From: Actinomadura fibrosa
GTDB lineage: Bacteria > Actinomycetota > Actinomycetes > Streptosporangiales > Streptosporangiaceae
DNA: 45,849 bases
NCBI RefSeq assembly: GCF_900659615.1
Contig: NZ_CAACUY010000059.1
Coordinates: 1 to 45,849, forward strand
Reading direction: 5' to 3'
Part shown: positions 25,595 to 33,608 of the stretch, in pieces
Layout of the letters: every line of letters begins with the position of its first letter
Position numbering within the stretch: position 1 is the first letter of the stretch
Notes under the pieces: model-generated
Database searches by the model: none
Told to the model about the DNA's origin: nothing
Seen by the model: only the letters and a program-made list of their open reading frames with translations
Made by a program: the position numbers and the translations under genes

Positions 25595-25870
25595 GATGAC
25601 TCCAGTCTCGGGGGACCGGGACGTGGTGCACCTGGGGGACCGACCCAGGACCCGGCGCGGTACGGGGAGGTCGTGCGCCCGGCAACGCCGCCGGGGCCGG
25701 AACGCGGCCCGGACCCGAGCATATGACGCCGAGCGCCCCCGTCCGCGCGGACCCCGCCGGGACGTGCGGGCCGGTCACGCGGGCCGTCGCGCGGGCCGCG
25801 GGGTTGGCGCGTTCCAGCAAAGTGACGCGGGTCGCGCGTAGCCGACGTTGATCGGGACACAACAGGGGGC

Positions 25871-27445
25871 GTGGAGGAGGACCGGCTACTCATCGTCTTC
25901 CTGGTCGTCGCCGTGGTGGTGCTGCTCGCCCGCGCGCTGTCCCGGCGGCTCCAGGCGCCCGACGCGATCCTTCTCGTGCTGTTCGGCATGGCCGCCGGGT
26001 TCGTGCCCGGCCTCCCGCACGTCGTCGTCCCGCCCGAGCTGGTCCTGCTCGGCTTCCTGCCGCCGCTGGTCTACCACGCGGCGTTCTTCACCGCGCCGCG
26101 CGAGGCCCGCGCCGACGCCGTCCCGATCGTCGCGCTCGCCTTCGGGCTGACCGCCGTCAGCACGGTCGCGGTCGCGGGGACCGTCCACGCCCTCCTGCCC
26201 GAGGTCGGCTGGGCCGCCGCGCTGGCGTTCGGCGCGGCCGTCGCGCCCACCGACGCCGTCGCGGCCACCGCCGTGCTCCAGCGGCTCGGCGCCCCCGCCC
26301 GGCTCGTCACGATCCTGGAGGGCGAGAGCCTCATCAACGACGGCGTGGCCCTGACGATCTTCGGGCTGGCGGCCGAGTCGCTCGGCACCGGGTTCACGCT
26401 CTCGCACGGCGCGGCGCGGCTCGCGCAGTACGCCGCCGGGGGCGTGGTGTACGGGCTGGTCACCGGCATCGTGATCCGCCGCGTCCGGCGCTCCATCCAG
26501 GACCCCATCAGCCAGATCATCGTGTCGCTCGTCACCCCCTACCTGGCCTACATCCCGGCCGAGAATTTCGGGGCGTCCGGAGTGCTCGCCACGGTCACCG
26601 CCGGGTTCTTCATCGGCACGCACGGCGAGGGCGTACTCCAGCCCGCGTCCCGCATGGTCGGCAACACGTTCTGGCGCGTCCTGACGTTCCTGCTGGAGTC
26701 GGCGCTGTTCGTCCTGCTCGGCCTGGAGATGCGGCAGCTGCTCCACGAGCCCGGCGGCCACACCTGGACCGGCGTGGCGCTCGTCAGCCTCGCCGTGGCG
26801 GGCGTCCTCGTCGGCGTCCGGCTGGTGTGGCAGCTCGGCAACGGCCCGCTCGCCCGGCTGCTGCCCGGCGGCCGGCGCAGCCAGGAGGGGCTCGGCTGGC
26901 GGCAGCGGGCGGTGATCGGCTTCAGCGGGCTGCGCGGCGCGATCTCGCTGGCCATCGCCCTGTCGCTGCCCGCCGCCGTCGGCGCCGAGCGCGGCCTCCT
27001 CGTCCTGCTCACCGCGCTGGTCGTGCTGATCACGCTGGTCGGGCAGGCGCCGCTGCTGCCGGTGCTGCTGCGCCGGCTCGGGCTGATCGAGTCGGACCGC
27101 CGCCGGGAGGAGGCCATGGTGGCGCGCAAGGCGGGCCTCCAGGCCGCGCTGGCCCGGCTGGACGAGCTGGCCGAGCGGGACGAGGTCGACGAGCAGACCG
27201 CCGAGGCCTTCCGGCAGATGCTGGAGGTCCGGCTGGACCGCGTCCGCTACTTCCTGGAGGACGAGGACCGGGACGATGCGCGCCCGCCGAACAGCCAGCA
27301 CGTCCGCAGCGAGCTCGTCCGGGCGCAGCGCGGCAAGCTCAGCTCGCTCTACCGCAAGGGCAGGATCGGGGCCGGGACGCTCCGCGAGATCAGCCGCGAG
27401 CTCGACTTCGAGGACCCCGTGGTCATCAGGAAGACCCGCGCGTGA
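25871..27445 (+). CDS. CPA1 family Na+/H+ antiporter (second copy)
   Basis: A 524-residue transporter with about 12 helices. The ion-site motif is GAAVAPTDAVAATAVLQRLG, followed by ILEGESLINDGVALTIFGL, and VIGFSGLRGAISLAIALSLP ends the membrane part. The C-terminal 115 residues are cytosolic, charged and helical (RKAGLQAALARLDELAERDE). The GTG start has AGGGGGC immediately upstream. The overall plan matches the first antiporter at 18289, but most residues differ, so they are distant paralogues rather than a recent duplication. Confidence 0.9.
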   Translation: MEEDRLLIVFLVVAVVVLLARALSRRLQAPDAILLVLFGMAAGFVPGLPHVVVPPELVLLGFLPPLVYHAAFFTAPREARADAVPIVALAFGLTAVSTVAVAGTVHALLPEVGWAAALAFGAAVAPTDAVAATAVLQRLGAPARLVTILEGESLINDGVALTIFGLAAESLGTGFTLSHGAARLAQYAAGGVVYGLVTGIVIRRVRRSIQDPISQIIVSLVTPYLAYIPAENFGASGVLATVTAGFFIGTHGEGVLQPASRMVGNTFWRVLTFLLESALFVLLGLEMRQLLHEPGGHTWTGVALVSLAVAGVLVGVRLVWQLGNGPLARLLPGGRRSQEGLGWRQRAVIGFSGLRGAISLAIALSLPAAVGAERGLLVLLTALVVLITLVGQAPLLPVLLRRLGLIESDRRREEAMVARKAGLQAALARLDELAERDEVDEQTAEAFRQMLEVRLDRVRYFLEDEDRDDARPPNSQHVRSELVRAQRGKLSSLYRKGRIGAGTLREISRELDFEDPVVIRKTRA

Positions 27446-27460
27446 CCCGCCCCGGTTCCG

Positions 27461-27489
27461 GGCCCCCGCTCCGCGAGCGGGCGGGGGTG
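27461..27489 (+). terminator. Hairpin after the second antiporter gene
   Basis: A GC-rich inverted repeat centred on ccccgctccgcgagcggg follows the antiporter stop and lies before the convergent gene that ends at 27497. It is a plausible shared terminator; the exact stem ends are approximate. Confidence 0.45.
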
Positions 27490-27496
27490 CGGGGGC

Positions 27497-28069
27497 TCAG
27501 CGCGCGTAGTGCGGGTCGGCGACGACCGGGTAGTAGGCGTCCGCGTGCTGGACGCGCATCGTGATCACCGACCCCTCCAGCGCGTAGTCGGCCTTCACCT
27601 GGCGGAACATCGAGTCGCTCGCCCACGGGTTGTAGAGCCGCCCCACGGTCGCGCCGTACCGCAGGTGGACGACGTCGTAGCCGCCGGAGGGCATCGCCTC
27701 CAGCGCCAGGCCGTCCGGCAGGGAGATCGCGAAGCGGAACTCCGAGGGGGCGTCCGGGCCGTGGACGATGGTGAGCAGCCGGACACCGTTGTCGGTGGTC
27801 TGCGCGACGATGTCGGTGTCGACGTCCACGCCGACGAACACCCGCAGGCTCGGCCGCAGCACCTGGGCGACCGTGTCGGCGGCGGCCACGTCGATGCCGA
27901 GGTGCAGGCGCTGCCCGTCCTTGGTCGGCACCCAGACCCCGTCCCGGGCGCGCTGGCCCCAGGCGACGTCCGGGTTCTCCATCTCCTGAGGCTCGTTCTT
28001 GCCGCGCGCCACCAGGATCCTCGAGGCCGCGCTCATCGCCGCGGCAGCCCCGTCCCGTGCATGCCTCAT
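27497..28069 (-). CDS. Hypothetical protein with a YPVVADPH C-terminal motif
   Basis: A 190-residue protein of unknown function. It contains a beta-rich middle (RVFVGVDVDTDIVAQTTDNGVRLLTIVHG, interrupted by charged turns) and ends DAYYPVVADPHYAR. The YPVVADPH motif recurs at the end of many secreted or cell-surface actinobacterial proteins, but no signal peptide is visible here: the N-terminus is MRHARDGAAAAMSAASRIL. The ATG at 28069 follows GAGGGGG. Confidence 0.7.
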   Translation of the reverse strand: MRHARDGAAAAMSAASRILVARGKNEPQEMENPDVAWGQRARDGVWVPTKDGQRLHLGIDVAAADTVAQVLRPSLRVFVGVDVDTDIVAQTTDNGVRLLTIVHGPDAPSEFRFAISLPDGLALEAMPSGGYDVVHLRYGATVGRLYNPWASDSMFRQVKADYALEGSVITMRVQHADAYYPVVADPHYAR

Positions 28070-28458
28070 GGCGGGCCCCCTCGCCTTCTTTCATCACATA
28101 CGTGACTTCACGCTGTCTCGGGTTTACCACGGGACGGCCCGGCGGGACTCCCGCTTGGCCCGTGGCGGGGATGTCGATGAACGTTCCCCTCTGCGTCGTT
28201 GGACCTTACACCACGCTTATACGCGCCGGTCGGGCGCATATCGGGCCGGAGGCCGGTTGATCGTGATAAGGCGGTGATCTTTATGTCGGGCCGCCACGAT
28301 TCGCATTCTCCGGATGCCGCTCCGTGATCGGCGCCGCGCGTTCCCCGGGCACCGGGCCGGGCCGCCGCGAGAGGCATTCCCGAACCGCGCGGAAAATGCT
28401 TTGCGGCCCGCCGCATGATCGGCGCATCCTGGAAGGGCGTTCGGAAAGGACGGCTCGA
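28070..28458. other. 389-bp gap upstream of the tRNA cluster
   Basis: Apart from the likely promoter region of the minus-strand hypothetical gene (tttcatcacatacgtgacttcacg, around 28090), no gene, tRNA remnant or strong hairpin is evident. A promoter for the plus-strand tRNAs must lie near the right end, but no clear boxes were picked out. Confidence 0.4.
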
Positions 28459-28530
28459 AGGGGTGAGCCACCGGTTAGGCGGCTGGTCTCCAAAACCAGC
28501 GGAAAGTGGGTTCGACTCCCTCCGCCCCTG
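28459..28530 (+). tRNA. tRNA-Trp (CCA), unusual form
   Basis: The acceptor AGGGGTG (28459-28465) pairs with CGCCCCT (28523-28529) and the discriminator is G. The anticodon stem CTGGT/ACCAG holds loop CTCCAAA with anticodon CCA at 28490-28492. The T-loop is TTCGACT. Trp identity features (A1-U72, G73) are kept. Only one base (A) lies between the acceptor and the three-bp D-stem GCC/GGC, so the near-universal U8 is missing. The T-stem has a T-T mismatch and the variable loop has six bases. The normal tRNA-Trp of actinomycetes lies elsewhere (near secE), so this is probably an extra copy. Confidence 0.75.
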
Positions 28531-28545
28531 CTGAAGATGATCAAT

Positions 28546-28616
28546 GGGCTTGTGGTGTAACGGAAGCACACTTCCCTTGCAAGGAAGAGACCAGGGTTCG
28601 ACTCCCTGCTGGTCCA
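28546..28616 (+). tRNA. tRNA-Ala (TGC), divergent
   Basis: The acceptor GGGCTTG pairs with CTGGTCC and has the decisive G3-U70 alanine identity pair, plus one T-T mismatch at the sixth pair. U8 is present. The D-stem GTGT/GCAC encloses loop AACGGAA. Anticodon stem CTTCC/GGAAG holds TGC (28578-28580). T-arm CAGGG-TTCGACT-CCCTG is perfect and the discriminator is A. It lies 15 bp after the tRNA-Trp, so the two are probably co-transcribed. It looks unlike the common actinobacterial tRNA-Ala sequences I remember. Confidence 0.85.
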
Positions 28617-28630
28617 CGCGGCGGCTCCGC

Positions 28631-28658
28631 CCGCCGGCCGGGTCCTCCCGGCCGGCGG
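28631..28658 (+). terminator. Strong hairpin between tRNA-Ala and tRNA-Ser
   Basis: A perfect 12-bp stem, 28631-28642 with 28647-28658, closes a TCCT loop 14 bp after tRNA-Ala. It probably ends the Trp-Ala transcript or acts as a processing signal before the tRNA-Ser. Confidence 0.6.
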
Positions 28659-28669
28659 CGGACGTTCGA

Positions 28670-28754
28670 GGAGGGTTGGCCGAACGGTAAGGCAGCAGTT
28701 TCGAAAACTGTGGTCGAGGTGAAACTCGAAGGGGTTCGACTCCCTTACCCTCCG
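28670..28754 (+). tRNA. tRNA-Ser (CGA)
   Basis: The acceptor GGAGGGT pairs perfectly with ACCCTCC (28747-28753) and the discriminator is G. D-stem GCC/GGC encloses loop GAACGGTAA. The anticodon loop TTCGAAA carries CGA (28702-28704). A class II variable arm forms the stem TCGAG/CTCGA, as expected for serine. The T-arm is AGGGG-TTCGACT-CCCTT. No CCA end is encoded, as with the other two tRNAs of the cluster. Confidence 0.88.
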
Positions 28755-28783
28755 CTTTCCGGCGGCGCGCCGAATGGCGGCGC

Positions 28784-30121
28784 TCAGGCCGGTGCGGGCT
28801 GCGGCGCGGCGGCGCTCTCCGCCAGGTCGGCGAGGACCTCGCCGAGCCGGTCCAGCGCGCCCGCGATCCAGGGCAGGGCCGCCGGCGCGGGCGAGGCGAG
28901 CGCGGCCAGGCGCTGCTCGTCGTCCTCCCCGTAGAGCAGGCTGGGCGCCACGCGCATCCGCAGCGCGGCCGGCGGGTCGCCGAACGAGCTGCCCGGCAGC
29001 ACCCCGACGCCGTAACGCTCCAGCAGCAGGGACGTGAGGTCCTCCGCCGTCCGCACGCCGTGCCCCTCGCCCAGCGCCTCCCGCAGCGGGCCGAGGTCCG
29101 GGTAGACGTAGAAGGCCGCCTGCGGACGGGGCACGCGGGCGCCCGCGGCCGCGAACCGGTCCGCGACCGCCGCCGCCACCGCCGCGTGCAGCCGCCGGCT
29201 GCGGTCGACGTGCTCGACCAGCTCGGGCGGCTCGGCGAACGCGTAGGCGGCGGCGTGCTGCATCGGCGCGGGCGCGCTGGACCAGACCTCGCTCGCCACG
29301 CCGAGCACGCTGTCGCGCAGCGCCCGGCCGAACGGGCCGTCCGGGAGCCGGGCGACGCCGAGGCGCCAGCCCCCGGCCGCCAGGCTCTTGCTCAGCGCCG
29401 TCGTCACCACCGCCCGCTCCGGCGCGAACCGCACGGGGCTCGGCACCGTCCGGCCGGGCTCGTGCACGAGGTCCCGGTAGATCTCGTCGGAGATCACCAC
29501 GAGGTCGAGGTCCCGCGCGACCGAGCAGAGCCGCCGGACGGTGTCCTCGGCGGCGAGGGTGCCCGTGGGGTTGTCCGGCAGGGTGACGACCACGGCCCGC
29601 ACCGTGCGCCCGCGGCGCCGCGCCCGCACGACGGCGTCCGCGAGCAGCGCCGGGCTCGGGACGCCGCCCTCCCCGGGCGGCGTCGCGACCCGGACGGGCT
29701 CCGCGCCCACCAGCGCCGTCTGGGCCGCGTAGGTCACCCAGCTCGGCGCGGGGACGACCACGTCGCCGCCCAGCGCCATCAGCAGGGCGAACAGCAGCGG
29801 CTTGCTGCCCGGGCCGCAGACCACCGAGGACGGGTCGGTGGGCGTCCCGCGGCGGCTCCAGTACCCGGCCGCGGCGGCGCGCAGCGCGGCGGACCCGGCG
29901 ACCGGCCCGTAGGCGCCCCGTCCGGCCGCGGCCTCCAGCTCGCGGGCGAGCGCCGGATGTATCGGTATCCCGGCCTCGCCGAAGCCGAGGGGGAGCACGC
30001 GCATGCCCTGCCCGCGTTTGCGGTGGAGCGCCTCGTTCACGGCGAGTGTCGCCGACAGCGGCACCGGGCGCGGGGCGAACGGCAGGGGCCGGGCGGGCGT
30101 GGACGGGCTCTGGGCGTGCAT
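28784..30121 (-). CDS. PLP-dependent class I/II aminotransferase
   Basis: A 445-residue fold-type I aminotransferase. It has the family patterns VVVTLPDNPTGTLAAEDTV, VVISDEIYRDL and a PLP-lysine region TTALSKSLAAGGWRLGVARLP (the first K of SKS is the probable Schiff-base lysine). The C-terminal small domain contains PQAAFYVYPDLGPLREAL and the substrate-carboxylate arginine region AALRMRVAPSLLYGE. The ATG at 30121 is preceded by GGAG at six bases. It is divergent from a LysR gene across 140 bp, so it is probably that regulator's target. The amino donor and acceptor cannot be predicted. Confidence 0.9.
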   Translation of the reverse strand: MHAQSPSTPARPLPFAPRPVPLSATLAVNEALHRKRGQGMRVLPLGFGEAGIPIHPALARELEAAAGRGAYGPVAGSAALRAAAAGYWSRRGTPTDPSSVVCGPGSKPLLFALLMALGGDVVVPAPSWVTYAAQTALVGAEPVRVATPPGEGGVPSPALLADAVVRARRRGRTVRAVVVTLPDNPTGTLAAEDTVRRLCSVARDLDLVVISDEIYRDLVHEPGRTVPSPVRFAPERAVVTTALSKSLAAGGWRLGVARLPDGPFGRALRDSVLGVASEVWSSAPAPMQHAAAYAFAEPPELVEHVDRSRRLHAAVAAAVADRFAAAGARVPRPQAAFYVYPDLGPLREALGEGHGVRTAEDLTSLLLERYGVGVLPGSSFGDPPAALRMRVAPSLLYGEDDEQRLAALASPAPAALPWIAGALDRLGEVLADLAESAAAPQPAPA

Positions 30122-30261
30122 GGACTACTCCAAGGCATGGCGAAGCAACGGTGGGTGAGTGAGCGATTCCAGTGCGCGACCCGGCCGGGTTCACCTCATG
30201 CTTGCCCGCTCAGAGCATCATCACAAGCGAGTCTCGGCGATGGTGACCGTAAGATGGGCTG

Positions 30262-31188
30262 ATGCTCGAAGTGCGCCGCCTGCGGCTGCTGGCCGAGTTC
30301 GCCCGCCGCGGCAGCATCGCCGCCACCGCGGCCGCCCTCGGCTACACGCCCTCGGCCGTCTCGCAGCAGCTCGCGGCGCTCGAACGGGAGGCCCGCGTCC
30401 CGCTGCTGGACCGCACCGCCCGCAGCGCCGAGCTGACCGACGCCGGGCGCCGGCTGGCCGCCCGCGCCGAGGAGATCCTCGCGCTCGTGGAGACCGCCGA
30501 GGCCGAGCTGTCGGCCCAGGCCGACACGCCGCTCGGCCGCGTCGTCGTCACCGCCTTCCCCACCGCCGCCGTCGCGTTCGCCCCCGCCCTGGCGCAGAGC
30601 CTCGGCGACCACCCCGGGCTGACGTTCGTGCTGCGGCAGACCCGGCCCGGGGACGGCGTCCGGCAGGTGCAGAACGGCGAGGTGGACATCGCGCTCATCG
30701 ACGACTGGACCGGCAAGGTCCCCGACCAGTCGCCCGCCGCGCTGGAGTTCTTCCACCTCCGCCGCGACCCGCTGGTCCTCGTCGTCCCGGACTCGCACCC
30801 CATGTCGGACCCCGAGCGGCCCGTCCGGCTCCAGGAGCTGCGTGACGAGCCCTGGATGGCCGCCCCGCCCGGCGAGCCGTCCCGGCAGGCCGTGGAACGG
30901 CTCCTGGACACGGTCGGCGGCGCCCGCCCCGTCCCCTGGGAGTTCGAGGGCCTGCTCACGATCCTGAGCCTGGTGGCGCGGGGGATCGGGATCACCGCCG
31001 TCCCGGCGCTCGCGCTCGCGGCCGGCGACCAGGGCGTCGCGGTGCGCCGCATCCCCGAGTGCACGCTCGCCCGCGAGGTGTACGCCGTCACCCGGACGGC
31101 CAGCGTCCGCAGGCCCTCCGTGGCCGTCACGCTGCGCGCGATCTACGCCGCCGCCCGGGACGTCCAGCCCCCGGAACTGGGCGGCTGA
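30262..31188 (+). CDS. LysR family transcriptional regulator
   Basis: A 308-residue regulator. The HTH occupies residues 1-60 (LEVRRLRLLAEFARRGSIAA, GYTPSAVSQQLAALEREARV). The effector domain follows (RVVVTAFPTAAVAFAPALAQ, NGEVDIALIDDW, VARGIGITAVPALAL). It is divergent from the aminotransferase at 28784-30121. The shared 140-bp region contains a GCTTG...CAAGC imperfect dyad near 30200-30232 that could belong to its binding site. Regulation of the aminotransferase is inferred only from this arrangement. Confidence 0.9.
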   Translation: MLEVRRLRLLAEFARRGSIAATAAALGYTPSAVSQQLAALEREARVPLLDRTARSAELTDAGRRLAARAEEILALVETAEAELSAQADTPLGRVVVTAFPTAAVAFAPALAQSLGDHPGLTFVLRQTRPGDGVRQVQNGEVDIALIDDWTGKVPDQSPAALEFFHLRRDPLVLVVPDSHPMSDPERPVRLQELRDEPWMAAPPGEPSRQAVERLLDTVGGARPVPWEFEGLLTILSLVARGIGITAVPALALAAGDQGVAVRRIPECTLAREVYAVTRTASVRRPSVAVTLRAIYAAARDVQPPELGG

Positions 31189-31417
31189 CCGGCCCGGACG
31201 CCCCGGCGGGCCCGCCCCGCCGGACGGTCGCCGCCGCCACGGCCGGAACCGCCCCGCGGGTTCACCGCTGACCGCAAGCGGACGGGGCCCGCACCTTCCG
31301 GCGCCCGGAGCCGAACCAACCCTCGAGGGCACGTCGAACCGCCGAAAACGGGTGGGCGCGTGCCGAGCATCACGTACCGTGGGGCGAATCGTGACCTCTT
31401 CGCGACCAAGCACACCG

Positions 31418-32173
31418 ATGTCCACGCACACCGATCGGGGAGCGCAGCGCTCGATGGAACGACCGGCGACCGAGCCCGCGGGCCCGTCCGAGGGGACGGC
31501 CCCGCCCGCGCCCACGCCACCGGCCGAGGGCGAGCGGCACAAGGACCACCACTTCGAACTCCCGCGGGTGACCGCGCTGCTCCTGCACGCGCTGCCCCGC
31601 TTCCTGGAGGGCGTCGTCGCGCCCGTCGCGGTCTTCTACGCCGCGCTCGTGCTGCTCGGCCTGAACGGCGCCCTCGTCGCCGCCGTCGCCTGGGTCTACG
31701 GCGGCATCGCCTGGCGCTACTTCCGCGGGCACGGCGTCTCCGGGATGCTCATGCTCGCCGCGGTCGGCGTCACCGTCCGGGCGGGGCTGGCCGCCGCCAC
31801 CCACAGCGCGGTGATCTACTTCCTCCAGCCGACCCTGGGCACGCTCATGGTGAGCATGTCGTTCCTCGCCTCGGTCCCGCTGGGCAGGCCGCTCGCCAAG
31901 AAGCTCGCCAGGGACATGGCGCCGATCCCCGAGGCCTTCCTCCGGCACGCCAGGGTCCACCAGTTCTTCCTGCGGATCTCCCTGCTGTGGTCGATGGTGC
32001 TGTTCACCAACGTCCTCATCAGCCTCTGGATGCTCTTCAACGAGTCGCTCGGCATGTACCTGTGGGTCCGCACGGGCCTGGTCGCGGGGCTCGGCGCCGT
32101 GGGCGTCGGCGTCTCGGTCTGGGGCTTCAAGCGCTGCGTCCGGCACGTCAACGCCGAGCCCGGCCCCGCCTGA
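31418..32173 (+). CDS. VC0807-type integral membrane protein
   Basis: A 251-residue protein. A hydrophilic Pro/Ala/Glu-rich N-terminus (about 45 residues) precedes five or six membrane helices (TALLLHALPRFLEGVVAPVA, ALVLLGLNGALVAAVAWVY, SGMLMLAAVGVTVRAGLAA, LRISLLWSMVLFTNVLISLW, GLVAGLGAVGVGVSVWGFKR). The pattern fits the VC0807/DUF3159-like group of unknown function. The ATG at 31418 is taken here with no ribosome binding site; an ATG at 31454 has GGGGAG about 12 bases upstream and is equally possible. The gap before it (31189-31417) holds no gene. Confidence 0.7.
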   Translation: MSTHTDRGAQRSMERPATEPAGPSEGTAPPAPTPPAEGERHKDHHFELPRVTALLLHALPRFLEGVVAPVAVFYAALVLLGLNGALVAAVAWVYGGIAWRYFRGHGVSGMLMLAAVGVTVRAGLAAATHSAVIYFLQPTLGTLMVSMSFLASVPLGRPLAKKLARDMAPIPEAFLRHARVHQFFLRISLLWSMVLFTNVLISLWMLFNESLGMYLWVRTGLVAGLGAVGVGVSVWGFKRCVRHVNAEPGPA

Positions 32174-32278
32174 CCCCGGCCTGATCAGCGGCCTCGGCAC
32201 GGGCCGGCCACCGGCCTGATCACCGTCCGGACCCGAACTTTCCGCCGCTTCGGGCCGTCTCCCAGAGAACAGCGGGAT

Positions 32279-32296
32279 GTCACCAACCGGGGTGAC
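32279..32296. promoter_or_regulatory. Inverted repeat upstream of the first L,D-transpeptidase
   Basis: GTCACC (32279-32284) and GGTGAC (32291-32296) are perfect arms with spacer aaccgg, 22 bp before the GTG start at 32319. It could be a regulator site or a leader hairpin. The protein frame is also open through it from 32277, so it may be coding if that ATG is used. Confidence 0.4.
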
Positions 32297-32318
32297 TCCT
32301 TGGGACTTGGGGGAGTTT

Positions 32319-33479
32319 GTGCGGGTCAAGGGGCGTTTCAGGATCGTGGTGACCGGCGGCGCGGGCGCGGTGGCGCTGCTCGCGGCGGGCTGCGGGCTGG
32401 GCTCGGCGGGCTCCGGCGGGTCGGGGTCCGCCGTGACGATCACCCCGGCCAACGGGACCGCCCAGGTCAGGCCGGACGGGACGATCGAGGTCAAGGCGGG
32501 CGGCGGCAAGCTGGAGAACGTGACCGTCAAGGGCGCGACGGGGGCGCCGATCACCGGCCGGATGGACGGCCGCAGAAAGTGGCGTTCCACCCGCACGCTC
32601 GTGCCGGGCACGTCCTACACGGTGACCGCCCAGGCCCGCGACGGCGGCAAGACTCGCACGGTGACCAGCACGTTCACCACGCTCAAGCCGGAGCGGACGC
32701 TCACCGTCGAGGACGTCACGCCGAGCCTCGCGGGCGAGAAGGTCGGCGTCGGCATGCCGATCATCCTGCGCTTCAACCGCCCGGTCACCGACCGGGCCGC
32801 CGTCGAGCGGGCGCTGAAGGTCACCCCCGACAAGCCCGTCGAGGGCGCCTGGCGCTGGGTCGGCTCCGACCAGGTGATCTACCGGACGAAGACCTACTGG
32901 CAGCCGCACCAGACCGTCCGGTTCCAGGCGGACCTCGCCGGGGTCAACGCGGGCGGCGGCGTCTACGGGGCCGCGGACGTCCGGCGGACGATCACGATCG
33001 GCGCCGCGCAGATCACCACCGGGAACATCGGCGGCCACCACATGACGGTCAAGCGGGACGGCAGGACGCTGCGGACCATCCCGTTCAGCGCGGGCAACGG
33101 GGAGACGCGCGAGTTCACCACGACCAGCGGCGTCCACCTCCTCATGGAGAAGGGCGACCCCGTCACCATGACGTCCCCGGGCCGTCAGGAGGGCGACCCC
33201 GGCTACTACAAGACCGTGGTGAACCACGCCGTCCGCTTCTCCAACAGCGGCGAGTACGTGCACTCGGCGCCCTGGTCGGTCGGCTCGCAGGGGTCGGCGA
33301 ACGTCAGCCACGGCTGCCTCAACGTCAGCCCGTCCGACGCGAGCTGGTTCTACGACATCGCGCAGCGCGGCGACGTGATCGATCTCACGGGCAGCGACCG
33401 GGAGGTCGAGTGGGACAACGGCTGGAGCTACTGGCAGCTGCCCTTCGACCAGTGGAAGCGCGGCAGCGCCCTCTCCTGA
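32319..33479 (+). CDS. L,D-transpeptidase lipoprotein (LdtMt2-like)
   Basis: A 386-residue cell-wall enzyme that forms 3-3 cross-links between peptidoglycan stems. A lipoprotein signal (KGRFRIVVTGGAGAVALLAAGC) is followed by two Ig-like modules (about residues 30-215; TITPANG, VGVGMPIILRFNRPV). A YkuD catalytic domain follows, with the conserved HSAPWSVGSQG and NVSHGCLNVS and catalytic C333. The GTG at 32319 has GGGGGAG close upstream and gives the short signal peptide expected. It is followed by a paralogue at 33609. Confidence 0.9.
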   Translation: MRVKGRFRIVVTGGAGAVALLAAGCGLGSAGSGGSGSAVTITPANGTAQVRPDGTIEVKAGGGKLENVTVKGATGAPITGRMDGRRKWRSTRTLVPGTSYTVTAQARDGGKTRTVTSTFTTLKPERTLTVEDVTPSLAGEKVGVGMPIILRFNRPVTDRAAVERALKVTPDKPVEGAWRWVGSDQVIYRTKTYWQPHQTVRFQADLAGVNAGGGVYGAADVRRTITIGAAQITTGNIGGHHMTVKRDGRTLRTIPFSAGNGETREFTTTSGVHLLMEKGDPVTMTSPGRQEGDPGYYKTVVNHAVRFSNSGEYVHSAPWSVGSQGSANVSHGCLNVSPSDASWFYDIAQRGDVIDLTGSDREVEWDNGWSYWQLPFDQWKRGSALS

Positions 33480-33608
33480 GGCGTCCGGATCCGCCCACTT
33501 GCAACGCTTTGATCTCGGACTACCGCCAAAACCCCGGGTCATGGCATGATCGACGACTTTTGTCGTTATTGTTCCCCTGGTAGACGGCGGGGTTTCCTGG
33601 AGGTACTG

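Noticed and set aside
18289..27445. Recent duplication linking the two CPA1 antiporters
   Set aside because: They share motifs but little sequence between them and lie on opposite strands with different neighbours, so they look like old paralogues.
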